Source: an uncultured Bacteroidota bacterium | GTDB lineage: Bacteria > Bacteroidota > Bacteroidia > AKYH767-A > 2013-40CM-41-45 | Direction: 5' to 3' | Length of the DNA: 64,000 nucleotides | Assembly: GCA_937871435.1 (NCBI GenBank) | Contig: CALMQM010000102.1 | Coordinates: 1-64,000, forward strand | In this document: positions 35,960-44,075 of the stretch, one piece after another | Numbering within the stretch: the stretch's first letter is position 1 | How the letters are laid out: every line of letters begins with the position of its first letter | The notes under the pieces: model-generated | Told to the model about the DNA's origin: nothing | The model's input: the letters and a program-made list of their open reading frames with translations, nothing else | Database searches by the model: none | Program-made: the position numbers and the translations under genes

Positions 35960-36590
35960 ATTTCATCCCTTCGGGATTTGGCTTTGTTGGGTTATACATT
36001 CTCTATAATAATTTCATCCCTTCGGGATTTAGGTTGTGGTTTATGCATTTTCTATACCAGTATCATCCCTTCGGGATTTATTTGTACTGGGTTTGATTTC
36101 ATTTACAATAATTTCATCCCTTCGGGATTTGGCTTTGTTGGGCTATACGTTCTCTATAATAATTTCATCCCTTCGGGATTTGGCTTTTTTGGGTTATACG
36201 TTCTCTATAATAATTTCATCCCTTCGGGATTTGGCTTTTTTGGGTTATACGTTCTCTATAATAATTTCATCCCTTCGGGATTTATTTGTGCTGGGTTTGA
36301 TTTCGTTTACAGTAATTTCATCCCTTCTGGATTTGGCTTTGTTGGGTTGTACGTTCTCTATAATAATTTCATCCCTTCGGGATTTATTTATGCTGGCTTT
36401 AAATTCGTCTACAATAATTTCATCCCTTCGGGATTTAGGTTGTGGTTTATTCATTTTCTATACCAGTATCATCCCTTCGGGATTTATATGTGCTGGGTTT
36501 GATTTCGTTTACAGTAATTTCATCCCTTCTGGATTTGGTTTTGTTGGGCTGTACGTTCTCTATAATAGTTCCATCCCTTCGGAATTTGAT
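35960..36590. repeat. Hairpin tandem array: 13 copies of ATCCCTTCGGGAT at a 51-bp period
   Basis: Thirteen palindromes start at 35965, 36016, 36065, 36116, 36167, 36218, 36269, 36320, 36371, 36422, 36471, 36522 and 36573. Spacing is 51 bp except after copies 2 and 10, where it is 49. Each palindrome can form a 5-bp ATCCC/GGGAT stem with a TTC loop. Copies 8 and 12 read TTCTGGAT and copy 13 reads TTCGGAAT. The sequences between fall into three families: A (GGCTTTGTTGGGTTATACGT), B (AGGTTGTGGTTTATGCATTT) and C (ATTTGTGCTGGGTTTGATTT), in order A B C A A A C A C B C A. Units 5 and 6 are identical. The long frames across it arise because 51 is a multiple of 3. Confidence 0.95.
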
Positions 36591-36671
36591 CTTATCGGGC
36601 AATTTGTACTTCAATGCTCAGATATCATTTTATCATGTCAGGATTTTGATCGTGGAGGTGTCAGCAATCTA

Positions 36672-36750
36672 ACCCCGGGCAAAGGGAGGAACGACCGGAG
36701 CACGGGAAAGGCGTCAGTAAAAAGCCGGGACCTTTCGTTCCAATTTTTTA
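36672..36750. other. GC-rich stem-loop segment, candidate structured RNA or mobile-element remnant
   Basis: A locally GC-rich block in AT-rich surroundings, ending in T6. The outer stem GGAACGA (36688-36694) can pair with TCGTTCC (36735-36741). Alternatively GAAAGG (36706-36711) can pair with CCTTTC (36731-36736). CCGG occurs on both sides. On the plus strand the structure is followed by AATTTTTT and so resembles a long-looped terminator. No known RNA family is recognised. Confidence 0.4.
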
Positions 36751-36915
36751 AAAAATGATTAGAGAAATTCGGGATTCTCAGCAGTGATGTCGCGCTTCAG
36801 TCTTTCCTTTTTTCATTTTCGACTTTTCAGGAGGTCAAAAACGCTCAAAAACTCAGTTTTCCTGATCTTTTTTCATTTTTTTAGAAGAAAAAATAGAGAA
36901 ATCAGCTTATTTGGC

Positions 36916-36923
36916 TATATTTG
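36916..36923 (+). promoter_or_regulatory. -7 box of the rimP-nusA-infB operon
   Basis: TATATTTG is an exact TAnnTTTG match. Transcription should start near 36930, giving a leader of about 50 nt to the rimP ATG. A terminator-like hairpin sits inside that leader. Confidence 0.6.
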
Positions 36924-36949
36924 CATCCGAATTTACGGAGATAATAGAA

Positions 36950-36971
36950 GGGGACGACAGTCCCCTTTTTT
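36950..36971 (+). terminator. Leader terminator (candidate attenuator) upstream of rimP
   Basis: Stem GGGGAC/GTCCCC (36950-36955 and 36960-36965) with loop GACA, followed by TTTTTT (36966-36971). It lies about 20 nt after the predicted start site and 10 nt before the rimP ATG, so it is in the operon leader rather than at a gene end. Confidence 0.7.
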
Positions 36972-36981
36972 ATTGAGCAAC

Positions 36982-37455
36982 ATGACATTAAACGAACAGA
37001 TAACTGCCCTGGTGGAAGAGAAAATTGCCGGTAGCGACAATTTCCTGGTGGAAGTAAAAGTGAGTCCGGCCAAGGTGGTGGTACTGATTGATCATCCTTC
37101 CGGAATCAAAATTGAAGATTGTGTTTCTGTATCTCGCTTTCTTCAGGAAAAGTTAGACTCAACAGATGTGTTCGAAAGACATGAACTGGAAGTGGGTTCG
37201 CCGGGTATGGAGGAACCACTGAAAGTATTGAAACAATACCATAAACGCCTCGGGAAAAACATCAGCGTTCTTACACTGGATGGTGTGCGACGTAACGGAA
37301 TCCTGAAAAACGCCAACGATGATGGCATCGACATTGAAGAAACAGTTATCGTAAAAGAAGGCAAGAAAAAAGAAAAACAAGTTCAACATAATTTTATTCC
37401 ATTCACTAACATTAAAGAAACTAAAGTCATCTTCTCATTCAACAAAATCATTTGA
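36982..37455 (+). CDS. rimP: RimP, ribosome maturation factor
   Basis: Needed for 30S subunit maturation. The 157 residues from ATG 36982 (MTLNEQITALVEEKIAG) show the RimP pattern: VVLIDHPSGIKIEDCVSVSRFL, HELEVGSPGMEEPLK, then the C-terminal SH3-like domain with ISVLTLDGVRRNGILK and NFIPFTNIKETKVIF. The frame is open further upstream to 36784, but that stretch covers the terminator and promoter and is rejected. It heads the conserved rimP-nusA-infB operon, with nusA starting 5 nt later. Confidence 0.95.
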   Translation: MTLNEQITALVEEKIAGSDNFLVEVKVSPAKVVVLIDHPSGIKIEDCVSVSRFLQEKLDSTDVFERHELEVGSPGMEEPLKVLKQYHKRLGKNISVLTLDGVRRNGILKNANDDGIDIEETVIVKEGKKKEKQVQHNFIPFTNIKETKVIFSFNKII

Positions 37456-37460
37456 TCACA

Positions 37461-38726
37461 ATGAAAAAGAACGCACCCGCTGCTGATAAGAACGAGCACA
37501 CAGAATTGGTTGAAGCATTCTCGGAATTTAAAGATCTGAAGAATATTGACCGTGCCAGTATGATGAGCATCCTTGAGGATGTTTTCAAAAACATGCTGAA
37601 AAAGAAATATGGCACAGCTGATAACTTTGACATCGTCATCAATACCGATAAAGGTGACCTGCAGGCTCTGCGCAACCGTTTAATTGTGGAAGATGGCACG
37701 GTAGAAGATCCGAGTACGCAAATTGAATATTCTGAAGCTGTAAGAATTCAGCCCGACTTTGAAGTTGGCGAAGAAGTGTCGGAAGAAGTTCGTTTCATGG
37801 ATTTTGGAAGACGCGCTGTATTGGCCGCTCGTCAGAATCTCATGGCGCGTGTTCAGGAATTGGAGAAAGAAGGTATTTTCAGAAAATACAAAGACCGTGT
37901 AGGCGAAATCATCACCGGTGAAGTTTACCAGACCTGGAAAAAAGAAACTCTTGTAATGGATGACGACGGTAACGAACTGATTTTACCAAAGTCTGAACAA
38001 ATCGGCAGTGACTTTTTCAAAAAAGGTGACAGCGTTCGCGCGGTGGTTTTGCGTGTAGAGATGATTAATGGTACTCCAAAAATTATTTTGTCGCGCACCT
38101 CTCCCCTGTTCCTCGAGAAATTATTCGAACTCGAAGTTCCGGAAGTATTCGACGGTCTGATCACAATCAAGAAAATCGTTCGCGAACCTGGTGAGCGCGC
38201 TAAAGTTGCCGTTGAAAGTTATGATGATCGTATTGATCCGGTTGGAGCCTGTGTGGGTATGAAAGGATCGAGGATACACGGTATCGTACGCGAGCTGAGA
38301 AATGAGAATATTGATGTGATCAATTTCACGACCAACAGTCCGCTCTTTATTTCCCGTGCTCTGGCTCCGGCCAAGATCACATCCATTAAACTGGACGATG
38401 AGAAAAAACGTGCATCTGTATTCCTGAAACCGGATCAGGTTTCACTGGCAATCGGAAAAGGCGGACACAACATCAAGCTTGCAGGTAAACTGACAGGTTA
38501 TGAAATCGATGTGTACCGTGATACAGATGATGACAGCGAAGACGTTGACCTGGATGAATTTGCAGATGAAATCGAACCATGGATCATCGATGAATTGAAA
38601 ACCATCGGTTGTGACACGGCAAAGAGTGTACTGGAATTACCGGTTGAAGACCTGGTAAAACGGACCGACCTTGAAGAAGAAACTATTAAGGAAGTGGTGC
38701 GGATTTTACGCTCTGAATTTGAATAA
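37461..38726 (+). CDS. nusA: NusA, transcription termination/antitermination factor
   Basis: Binds RNA polymerase and nascent RNA, and promotes pausing and intrinsic termination. The 421 residues run as: N-terminal polymerase-binding domain (to ~125), S1 domain (GEIITGEVYQTWKKETLVMD), and two KH domains (VGACVGMKGSRIHGIVRELR with the GMKGSR loop; LAIGKGGHNIKLAGKLTGYEID). A C-terminal helix-hairpin-helix segment (IDELKTIGCDTAKSVLEL) ends it. The start ATG 37461 is preferred to the TTG 37452, which would overlap rimP. Because NusA enhances intrinsic termination, the hairpin in the operon leader suggests autoregulation (inference). Confidence 0.96.
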   Translation: MKKNAPAADKNEHTELVEAFSEFKDLKNIDRASMMSILEDVFKNMLKKKYGTADNFDIVINTDKGDLQALRNRLIVEDGTVEDPSTQIEYSEAVRIQPDFEVGEEVSEEVRFMDFGRRAVLAARQNLMARVQELEKEGIFRKYKDRVGEIITGEVYQTWKKETLVMDDDGNELILPKSEQIGSDFFKKGDSVRAVVLRVEMINGTPKIILSRTSPLFLEKLFELEVPEVFDGLITIKKIVREPGERAKVAVESYDDRIDPVGACVGMKGSRIHGIVRELRNENIDVINFTTNSPLFISRALAPAKITSIKLDDEKKRASVFLKPDQVSLAIGKGGHNIKLAGKLTGYEIDVYRDTDDDSEDVDLDEFADEIEPWIIDELKTIGCDTAKSVLELPVEDLVKRTDLEEETIKEVVRILRSEFE

Positions 38727-38828
38727 TCCGGAAGGAAGACGGACTGATGTTCGTCTTTCCTCCACTCTCAATAAATTACTACCTTGCACAAGCCCTAAAC
38801 TCCGGCTTGCTGTGAGCAGACAAACCCT

Positions 38829-41783
38829 ATGGCAGAAGCAGAAAAGACGATCCGATTAAGTAAAGCGATCAAAGAGTTCAATTTGAGCCTTGATCATATC
38901 GTGGAATTCCTGAACAAAAAGGGATTCACGATAGAAAGCAACCCCAACACCAAGTTGCCCGGGGACGCTTATGCTTTGCTGCTGAAGGAATTTCAGGGCG
39001 ATAAAAGTGCAAAAGAAGAGGCTGTCCAACTGTCTCAAACCAAATTGCGCAAGGACAATCCTGTTGTCCTCGACGCTGAAGGAACTAAGAAGACTACTTC
39101 TAAGAAGGATGACGAATCTTCCGAGATTCTCATCAAGAACATGAGTGTAGCGGATTATCTCAAGGAAGATAAACCTAAAAAGAAAGAAGAACCCAAAGCG
39201 GAAAAACCTGCGAAAGCCAGGGAACCTGAGCCTGAAGTTATTAAGGCGAGTGCCGAAAAAGTAGAAGGACCTAAAGTTGTCGGCCGAATTGAGATTGAAG
39301 ACGAAACTTCCAAGGCTGACAAAAAGAAAAAGACAACTACAAAGAAAAAAGCGGAAACTGAAACTCCACCTGTAAGTCCTGCTGTAGAGGAAGAAAAGCC
39401 GGCTAAAAAAGTTGTAAAGAAGAAAAAGGAAGAAGAACCTGTTGCTGAAGCTCCTGTTGAAACGGAATCAATCAGTACTCCTGTAGCTGAAACCATTGTA
39501 CCAACAGAGGTTGCACCAATAGCGGCCGAAGAGAAAGAGCAAAAAACAGAAGAAACAAAACCAACGGAAGCTGCACCAGAAGAACCAGAGGTTCCAGGTG
39601 AACAACAAAAGGATGAAATCCATCGTGTTCGTTTTGATAAATTAAGCGGTCCGACTGTTCTTGGTAAAATTGAACTTCCGGTTGATCCGCCAAAGAGAAA
39701 ACCTGTCGCTTCATCCACAGGATCAGTTGACGATAAAAAGAAAAAAAGGAAACGTACTGACCGTAAAGCAGGAGGACAACCAATTCCTTCTGAAAAACGT
39801 GATCAACCCAGAAATACTGGCACTTCCGGCCCACCGCGCAATCGCCCGGCCGGCAGCAGACCGCCTGTTGGTAAATCAGAACCTTCTGAAAAAGAAATTC
39901 AGGATCAAATCAAGGCAACTCTTGCCCGTCTGAGCGGTGGAGGTAAATCACGCTCTTCAAAAATCAGAAAAGCCAGACGTGATGAGCGCGCTGAAGTGAA
40001 GAGAGAACAAGCCGAAGAAGCAGCAGGAAACAAGACAATTAAAGTTACTGAATTCGTTACCGCGAATGAACTCGCGAAACTCATGGACGTACAAGTGACT
40101 GATGTTATTTCAACATTCATGTCGCTTGGAATGTTCGTCTCGATCAATCAGCGTCTGGATGCTGAAGCGTTGCGTGTAGTAGCGGAGGAATTCGGATTCG
40201 AAGTGGAATTCGTTTCTGCGGATGTACAGGAAACTATCGGTACAGAAGAAGACCTTCCTGAAGATCTGAAACCACGTTCTCCTATTGTTACTGTGATGGG
40301 ACACGTTGACCATGGTAAAACTTCACTCCTCGACTACATCCGTAAAGCGAATGTAATTGCAGGTGAAGCGGGTGGAATCACACAGCACATCGGGGCATAT
40401 TCCGTACAACTGGAAAATGGAAAAACAATCACTTTCCTTGATACTCCGGGTCACGAAGCTTTTACAGCGATGCGTGCACGTGGAGCAAAAGTGACAGACG
40501 TAGCCATCATCGTGATTGCCGCTGACGACAACGTGATGCCTCAGACGATTGAAGCTATCAACCACGCACAAGCAGCCAATGTACCAATGGTGTTTGCGAT
40601 CAACAAAGTAGATAAGCCGGATGCAAATCCGGAACGCATAAAAGAACAACTTGCGAAAATGAACATCCTGGTTGAAGACTGGGGTGGAAAATATCAGTGT
40701 CAGGAAATTTCCGCGAAGAAAGGAATGAACGTGGAAGCTTTGCTTGAAAAAGTATTGCTCGAAGCTGAACTCCTCGACCTGAAAGCAAATTCCGCACGTC
40801 GTGCAAATGGTACAGTAATCGAATCCATGCTTGACAAAGGACGTGGATACGTGATGACAGTGTTGATCCAGGGAGGGACATTGCATGTTGGTGATGTGAT
40901 TCTTGCAGGATGCTACAGCGGTCGCGTAAAAGCTCTGTTCAATGAACGTGGTTTCCGTATTAAGGAAGCCGGTCCTTCCGCGCCTGCGCAGGTGCTCGGT
41001 ATGACTGGCGCTCCGCAAGCGGGTGATCTGTTCAATGTAATGGAAGATGAGCGGGAAGCACGCGACATCGCGAACAAACGTTTGCAGTTGCAACGTGAAC
41101 AGGGTATCCGTACACAGAAACACATTACTCTGGATGAAATCGGTCGTCGTCTTGCTATCGGTAACTTCAAAGAACTGAACGTAATCGTAAAAGGTGACGT
41201 GGACGGTTCTATCGAAGCACTTGCAGATTCACTTTTAAAATTGTCTACACAGGAAATTCAAATCAATATTATTCACAAGTCTGTTGGAGCGATTACAGAA
41301 TCAGACGTGTTACTTGCTTCTGCTTCCAACGCGATTGTGATCGGATTCCAGGTCAGACCTTCTGTCAATGCGAGAAAACTCGCCGAGACAGAACAGATTG
41401 AAATCCGTTTGTATTCCATCATCTACGATGCAATCAATGAATTGAAAGCAGCGATGGAAGGAATGCTTGCTCCGGAATTCCAGGAGAAAATTGTCGGTAA
41501 TATTGAAATTCGTGACATCTTCAAAATCCCGAAAGTGGGAACTATCGCGGGTTGTATGGTGCTCGATGGAAAAGTATCCCGGAATACTAAAGTACGCGTA
41601 GTACGCGATGGTATCGTTGTATATTCCGGTGAGCTTGGTTCATTGAAACGATTCAAGGATGATGTGAAAGAAGTTTCCGCAGGTTACGAATGCGGATTAA
41701 GCGTTCACAACTTCCAGGATCTGAAAGTTGGTGATGTAATCGAAGGGTACGAACAAGTTGCAGTGAAACGAACTCTGGCTTAA
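38829..41783 (+). CDS. infB: Translation initiation factor IF-2
   Basis: GTPase that places initiator tRNA on the 30S subunit. The 984-residue length is in the range for the family in Bacteroidota. The N-terminal IF2_N domain is at residues 1-60 (IRLSKAIKEFNLSLDHIVEF). A ~350-residue low-complexity region of Lys/Glu/Pro/Ala follows, then an Arg/Lys-rich linker. The GTPase domain has G1 GHVDHGKT near 491, DTPGHEAFTAMRARG (G3) and NKVDKPDANPE (G4). Domains II to IV follow and end EGYEQVAVKRTLA. It ends the operon; a strong terminator lies 28 nt after the stop. Confidence 0.97.
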   Translation: MAEAEKTIRLSKAIKEFNLSLDHIVEFLNKKGFTIESNPNTKLPGDAYALLLKEFQGDKSAKEEAVQLSQTKLRKDNPVVLDAEGTKKTTSKKDDESSEILIKNMSVADYLKEDKPKKKEEPKAEKPAKAREPEPEVIKASAEKVEGPKVVGRIEIEDETSKADKKKKTTTKKKAETETPPVSPAVEEEKPAKKVVKKKKEEEPVAEAPVETESISTPVAETIVPTEVAPIAAEEKEQKTEETKPTEAAPEEPEVPGEQQKDEIHRVRFDKLSGPTVLGKIELPVDPPKRKPVASSTGSVDDKKKKRKRTDRKAGGQPIPSEKRDQPRNTGTSGPPRNRPAGSRPPVGKSEPSEKEIQDQIKATLARLSGGGKSRSSKIRKARRDERAEVKREQAEEAAGNKTIKVTEFVTANELAKLMDVQVTDVISTFMSLGMFVSINQRLDAEALRVVAEEFGFEVEFVSADVQETIGTEEDLPEDLKPRSPIVTVMGHVDHGKTSLLDYIRKANVIAGEAGGITQHIGAYSVQLENGKTITFLDTPGHEAFTAMRARGAKVTDVAIIVIAADDNVMPQTIEAINHAQAANVPMVFAINKVDKPDANPERIKEQLAKMNILVEDWGGKYQCQEISAKKGMNVEALLEKVLLEAELLDLKANSARRANGTVIESMLDKGRGYVMTVLIQGGTLHVGDVILAGCYSGRVKALFNERGFRIKEAGPSAPAQVLGMTGAPQAGDLFNVMEDEREARDIANKRLQLQREQGIRTQKHITLDEIGRRLAIGNFKELNVIVKGDVDGSIEALADSLLKLSTQEIQINIIHKSVGAITESDVLLASASNAIVIGFQVRPSVNARKLAETEQIEIRLYSIIYDAINELKAAMEGMLAPEFQEKIVGNIEIRDIFKIPKVGTIAGCMVLDGKVSRNTKVRVVRDGIVVYSGELGSLKRFKDDVKEVSAGYECGLSVHNFQDLKVGDVIEGYEQVAVKRTLA

Positions 41784-41811
41784 GAAGCCTGCGTTACTTA
41801 AATAAAAGAGA

Positions 41812-41836
41812 GGCCATCGATGAGATGGCCTTTTTT
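41812..41836 (+). terminator. Intrinsic terminator of the rimP-nusA-infB operon
   Basis: Stem GGCCATC/GATGGCC (41812-41818 and 41824-41830) with loop GATGA, followed by TTTTTT. The heptamer repeat array begins immediately after the T-run. Confidence 0.93.
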
Positions 41837-41934
41837 GTTGGTTGTTGGTTGTTGGTTGTTGGTTGATGGTTGTTGGTTGTTGGTTGTTAGTTGTTGGTTG
41901 TTGGTCGATCGTTGTTGGTTGTTGGTTTCGGGTT
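41837..41934. repeat. Heptamer array GTTGGTT, 14 units
   Basis: Fourteen 7-bp units in unbroken phase, mostly GTTGGTT with variants GATGGTT, GTTAGTT, GTTGGTC, GATCGTT and TCGGGTT. It begins on the base after the infB terminator T-run. The minus-strand NQQPTT peptide frame across it is a repeat artefact. Confidence 0.95.
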
Positions 41935-41966
41935 GATATTAATTTAAAAATCCAACTGCCTCTCAC

Positions 41967-42106
41967 ACCTAATACCTAATACTTAGTACCTAATACCTAG
42001 TACTTAGTACCTAATACCTAGTACCTGGTACCTAATACCTAATACCTAGTACCTAGTACCTAATACCTAGCACCCAATACCTAATACCTAGTACCTAATA
42101 CTTAAT
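41967..42106. repeat. Heptamer array ACCTAAT/ACCTAGT, exactly 20 units
   Basis: 140 bp of perfectly phased 7-mers: ACCTAAT and ACCTAGT alternate irregularly, with variants ACTTAGT, ACCTGGT, ACCTAGC, ACCCAAT and ACTTAAT. Most substitutions fall at positions 3 and 6, so the period is kept while the units drift. Confidence 0.96.
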
Positions 42107-42229
42107 CTTGGTTGTCAGTTGTTGGTTGATGGTTGTGTCGCATAAAGCCCCTACCGCCCCACGTCCCTAGCCCCCCCGTCCCTCAACACCTAATACCCAA
42201 TACCTAGTACCTAATACCTTGTACTTAAT
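42107..42229. repeat. Mixed heptamer block: GTTGGTT, reverse-oriented GGGAC, and ACCTAAT units
   Basis: 42107-42134 has four more GTTGGTT-type units directly joined to the previous array. About 42150-42185 contains CGTCCCTAG and CCCGTCCCTC, which on the minus strand are GGGAC heptamers like those after dnaG. 42188-42229 is six exact ACCTAAT-type units. The remaining ~35 nt to the SPOR gene stop also reads CCCCTCGTCCCC. Confidence 0.85.
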
Positions 42230-42264
42230 GAAACATCAACCGCCCCTCGTCCCCAGTCTCTTTC

Positions 42265-42693
42265 TTACCGCAAAGACGGAAGTTTAACTTCATCCGGAAC
42301 AACAAAAGTGGTAGGATATTTTCCTTCCAGTTGTTTGAGTAATTTTTGTGCTTCGTAACGGTTTCTGAAATCGCCAACACGCACTTTAAAATTGGGTTGT
42401 TGGTAAGTGAGATATGCAGGAATATCAGGGAAGCGTGAATTAAAATCGAGTTTAACCTCTGATGCTTTAGGTCTGTTACCACCGAAATAAATCTGTACAC
42501 GATAACCGGGCATGCTTTGCTTTTCCAGATTCACCTGTTTCTGACGGTCTACAAGTTCATCGAGACGAGGATCACGTGTGATGAGTATAGAACTGTCGGA
42601 ATTAGCGGTAGTGATCGTTTTCTGAGCATCACAAAACGAAAATGTGCCAAGCAGACTCAGCGTTAGAAAAAAGCGTTGCATACCATTCATCAT
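42265..42693 (-). CDS. Exported SPOR-domain protein
   Basis: A 142-residue protein with a signal peptide (MQRFFLTLSLLGTFSFCDAQ, from ATG 42681; an upstream ATG at 42693 adds four residues). The C-terminal half is a SPOR domain: YRVQIYFGGNRPKASEVKLD, then PAYLTYQQPNFKVRVGDFRN and RYEAQKLLKQLEGKYPTTFVV. SPOR domains bind denuded peptidoglycan, often at division sites. Nothing else is attached, so it is a stand-alone small periplasmic SPOR protein. It diverges from the MmcQ/YjbR gene (80 nt). Confidence 0.85.
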   Translation of the reverse strand: MMNGMQRFFLTLSLLGTFSFCDAQKTITTANSDSSILITRDPRLDELVDRQKQVNLEKQSMPGYRVQIYFGGNRPKASEVKLDFNSRFPDIPAYLTYQQPNFKVRVGDFRNRYEAQKLLKQLEGKYPTTFVVPDEVKLPSLR

Positions 42694-42773
42694 TTTAACA
42701 AAAGTAATACAATTTCATTTCCAATCTCATTTGAAGCGTTCGCCTCCTTCATTTTTCTTTTTAATTTTAAACT

Positions 42774-43151
42774 ATGAATATTGAAACTCTCAGGTCTTAT
42801 TGCATTCAAAAACCAATGGTTACAGAAGAATTTCCGTTTGATGAAGTGACTCTGGTTTTTAAAGTGCTGAATAAAGCTTTTCTTCTGACAGGTTTGGATG
42901 GGCTGGGTTTGCAATTCAATGTGAAATGCGATCCGGAAAAAGCAATTGAATTAAGAGAACAATACTCTTGCGTCTTACCAGGCTATCACATGAACAAGAA
43001 ACACTGGAACACAATTGTGGATGATGGCACTGTAACGGACAAACAATTAAAAGATTGGATAGATCATAGTTATGATATGGTTGTTGCGGGAATGCCGAAG
43101 AAGGATCAGGAAAAACTTCAAAAAAAAGGATGGAAGAAATCTACCTTATGA
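42774..43151 (+). CDS. MmcQ/YjbR family (DUF419) protein
   Basis: A 125-residue member of the MmcQ/YjbR (CyaY-like fold) family. Seen: the N-terminal ETLRSYCIQKPMVTEEFPFD, then VFKVLNKAFLLTG, LQFNVKCDPEKAIELREQY and PGYHMNKKHWNTI, followed by LKDWIDHSYDMVVAGMPKK. These are the family's standard blocks. They are sometimes called double wing-helix DNA-binding proteins, but the role is not established. Single gene. Confidence 0.9.
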   Translation: MNIETLRSYCIQKPMVTEEFPFDEVTLVFKVLNKAFLLTGLDGLGLQFNVKCDPEKAIELREQYSCVLPGYHMNKKHWNTIVDDGTVTDKQLKDWIDHSYDMVVAGMPKKDQEKLQKKGWKKSTL

Positions 43152-43414
43152 TCGAATAAGCGTGATTTAAGAGGTACTAATTGAAGCACAAAATGCCATT
43201 GATACATCCCGGTATACCTGAAAACAACTAATAATGCTAGAAATGAATTTCAGTTTCCTCACTAATTCCAACTGAGGAAAATTTCAAAAATTCCTGGTAA
43301 GATTTAAAAAAGGAATTGAGTGCAATTTATTATTGAACTAAAGATAATTACTCTCTACCTGATGAGTTCGGGTTCAATGTTTATTCGGATATTTGCAGAC
43401 CAAAATAAAAATGC

Positions 43415-44020
43415 ATGAAAAAGGCACTGAATTACTTTTTGCAGGGTTTGCTGTTTGTTGTTCCAATCGCTGTCACTCTCTGGGTTTTGTTCCGTACAAT
43501 TCTATGGGTCGACAGTTTGCTGCCTTTCCAGATCCCGATCAAAATTCCGGGAATTCCTCAGCTTGAAATTCCGGGTCTTGGTTTGCTGACCATTTTTGTT
43601 GTAGTTGCTCTGATAGGTTACCTGAGTGTGCGTTACATCAGAAATCCTTTGTTTTCTTATGTGGAGAGATTAATTGTAAAAGCACCTTTGGTAAAATTGA
43701 TTTACGGTTCTGTTAAAGATCTGGTGGAAGCTTTCGTCGGAGAAAAAAGACGATTCAACAAACCTGTGTTGGTGCGTCTTGAAAAAGACAATGACATTAA
43801 CCGCATTGGTTTTATTACACAAGAGGATTTGTCGGAAATTGGTTTAGGGAAAGATAAAGTAGCCGTGTATCTCCCCTTCTCTTATAGCTTTGCCGGTGAA
43901 CTGATTGTACTTCCAAGAGAAAATATCAGTCCGATCAATGCTTCCGGAACTGACATGATGAAATTTATTATTTCCGGCGGTGTGACTGAAATTAAAGACG
44001 GAAAAGACCAACAGTCATAA
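43415..44020 (+). CDS. DUF502 family membrane protein
   Basis: A 201-residue protein with two N-terminal membrane helices (GLLFVVPIAVTLWVLFRTI and LGLLTIFVVVALIGYLSV) and a soluble C-terminal domain. Family blocks seen: KALNYFLQGLLFVVPI, PLVKLIYGSVKDLVEAFVGE, NRIGFITQEDL and VAVYLPFSYSFAGELIVLP. The function is unknown; related eukaryotic proteins are implicated in membrane or cofactor processes, with no firm role in bacteria. It may be co-transcribed with the K+ channel gene 55 nt downstream. Confidence 0.88.
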   Translation: MKKALNYFLQGLLFVVPIAVTLWVLFRTILWVDSLLPFQIPIKIPGIPQLEIPGLGLLTIFVVVALIGYLSVRYIRNPLFSYVERLIVKAPLVKLIYGSVKDLVEAFVGEKRRFNKPVLVRLEKDNDINRIGFITQEDLSEIGLGKDKVAVYLPFSYSFAGELIVLPRENISPINASGTDMMKFIISGGVTEIKDGKDQQS

Positions 44021-44075
44021 TTCCACTCTGAATAGAACCGGAAAAGTTAAACCTGTAGAGAAATTAAAATTTCGT

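Noticed and set aside
35960-36590. CRISPR array
   Set aside because: The repeat is a short palindrome with partly conserved flanks, the intervening sequences belong to only three families, and no cas gene or leader is in the window.
35978-36758. Repeat protein encoded on the plus strand across the hairpin array (17-residue FIPSGFGFVGLYVLYNN units)
   Set aside because: The frames stay open only because 51 is divisible by 3. The two 49-bp units shift frame, no promoter or signal fits, and variation between units is not biased to third positions.
36784-36981. Longer RimP with a start at 36784
   Set aside because: The extra 66 codons run through the promoter, the leader hairpin and its T-run; RimP homology begins at 36982.
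41697-41966. NQQPTT-repeat protein on the minus strand after infB
   Set aside because: It is a translation of the GTTGGTT heptamer array; a 7-bp period drifts through frames and has no gene context.
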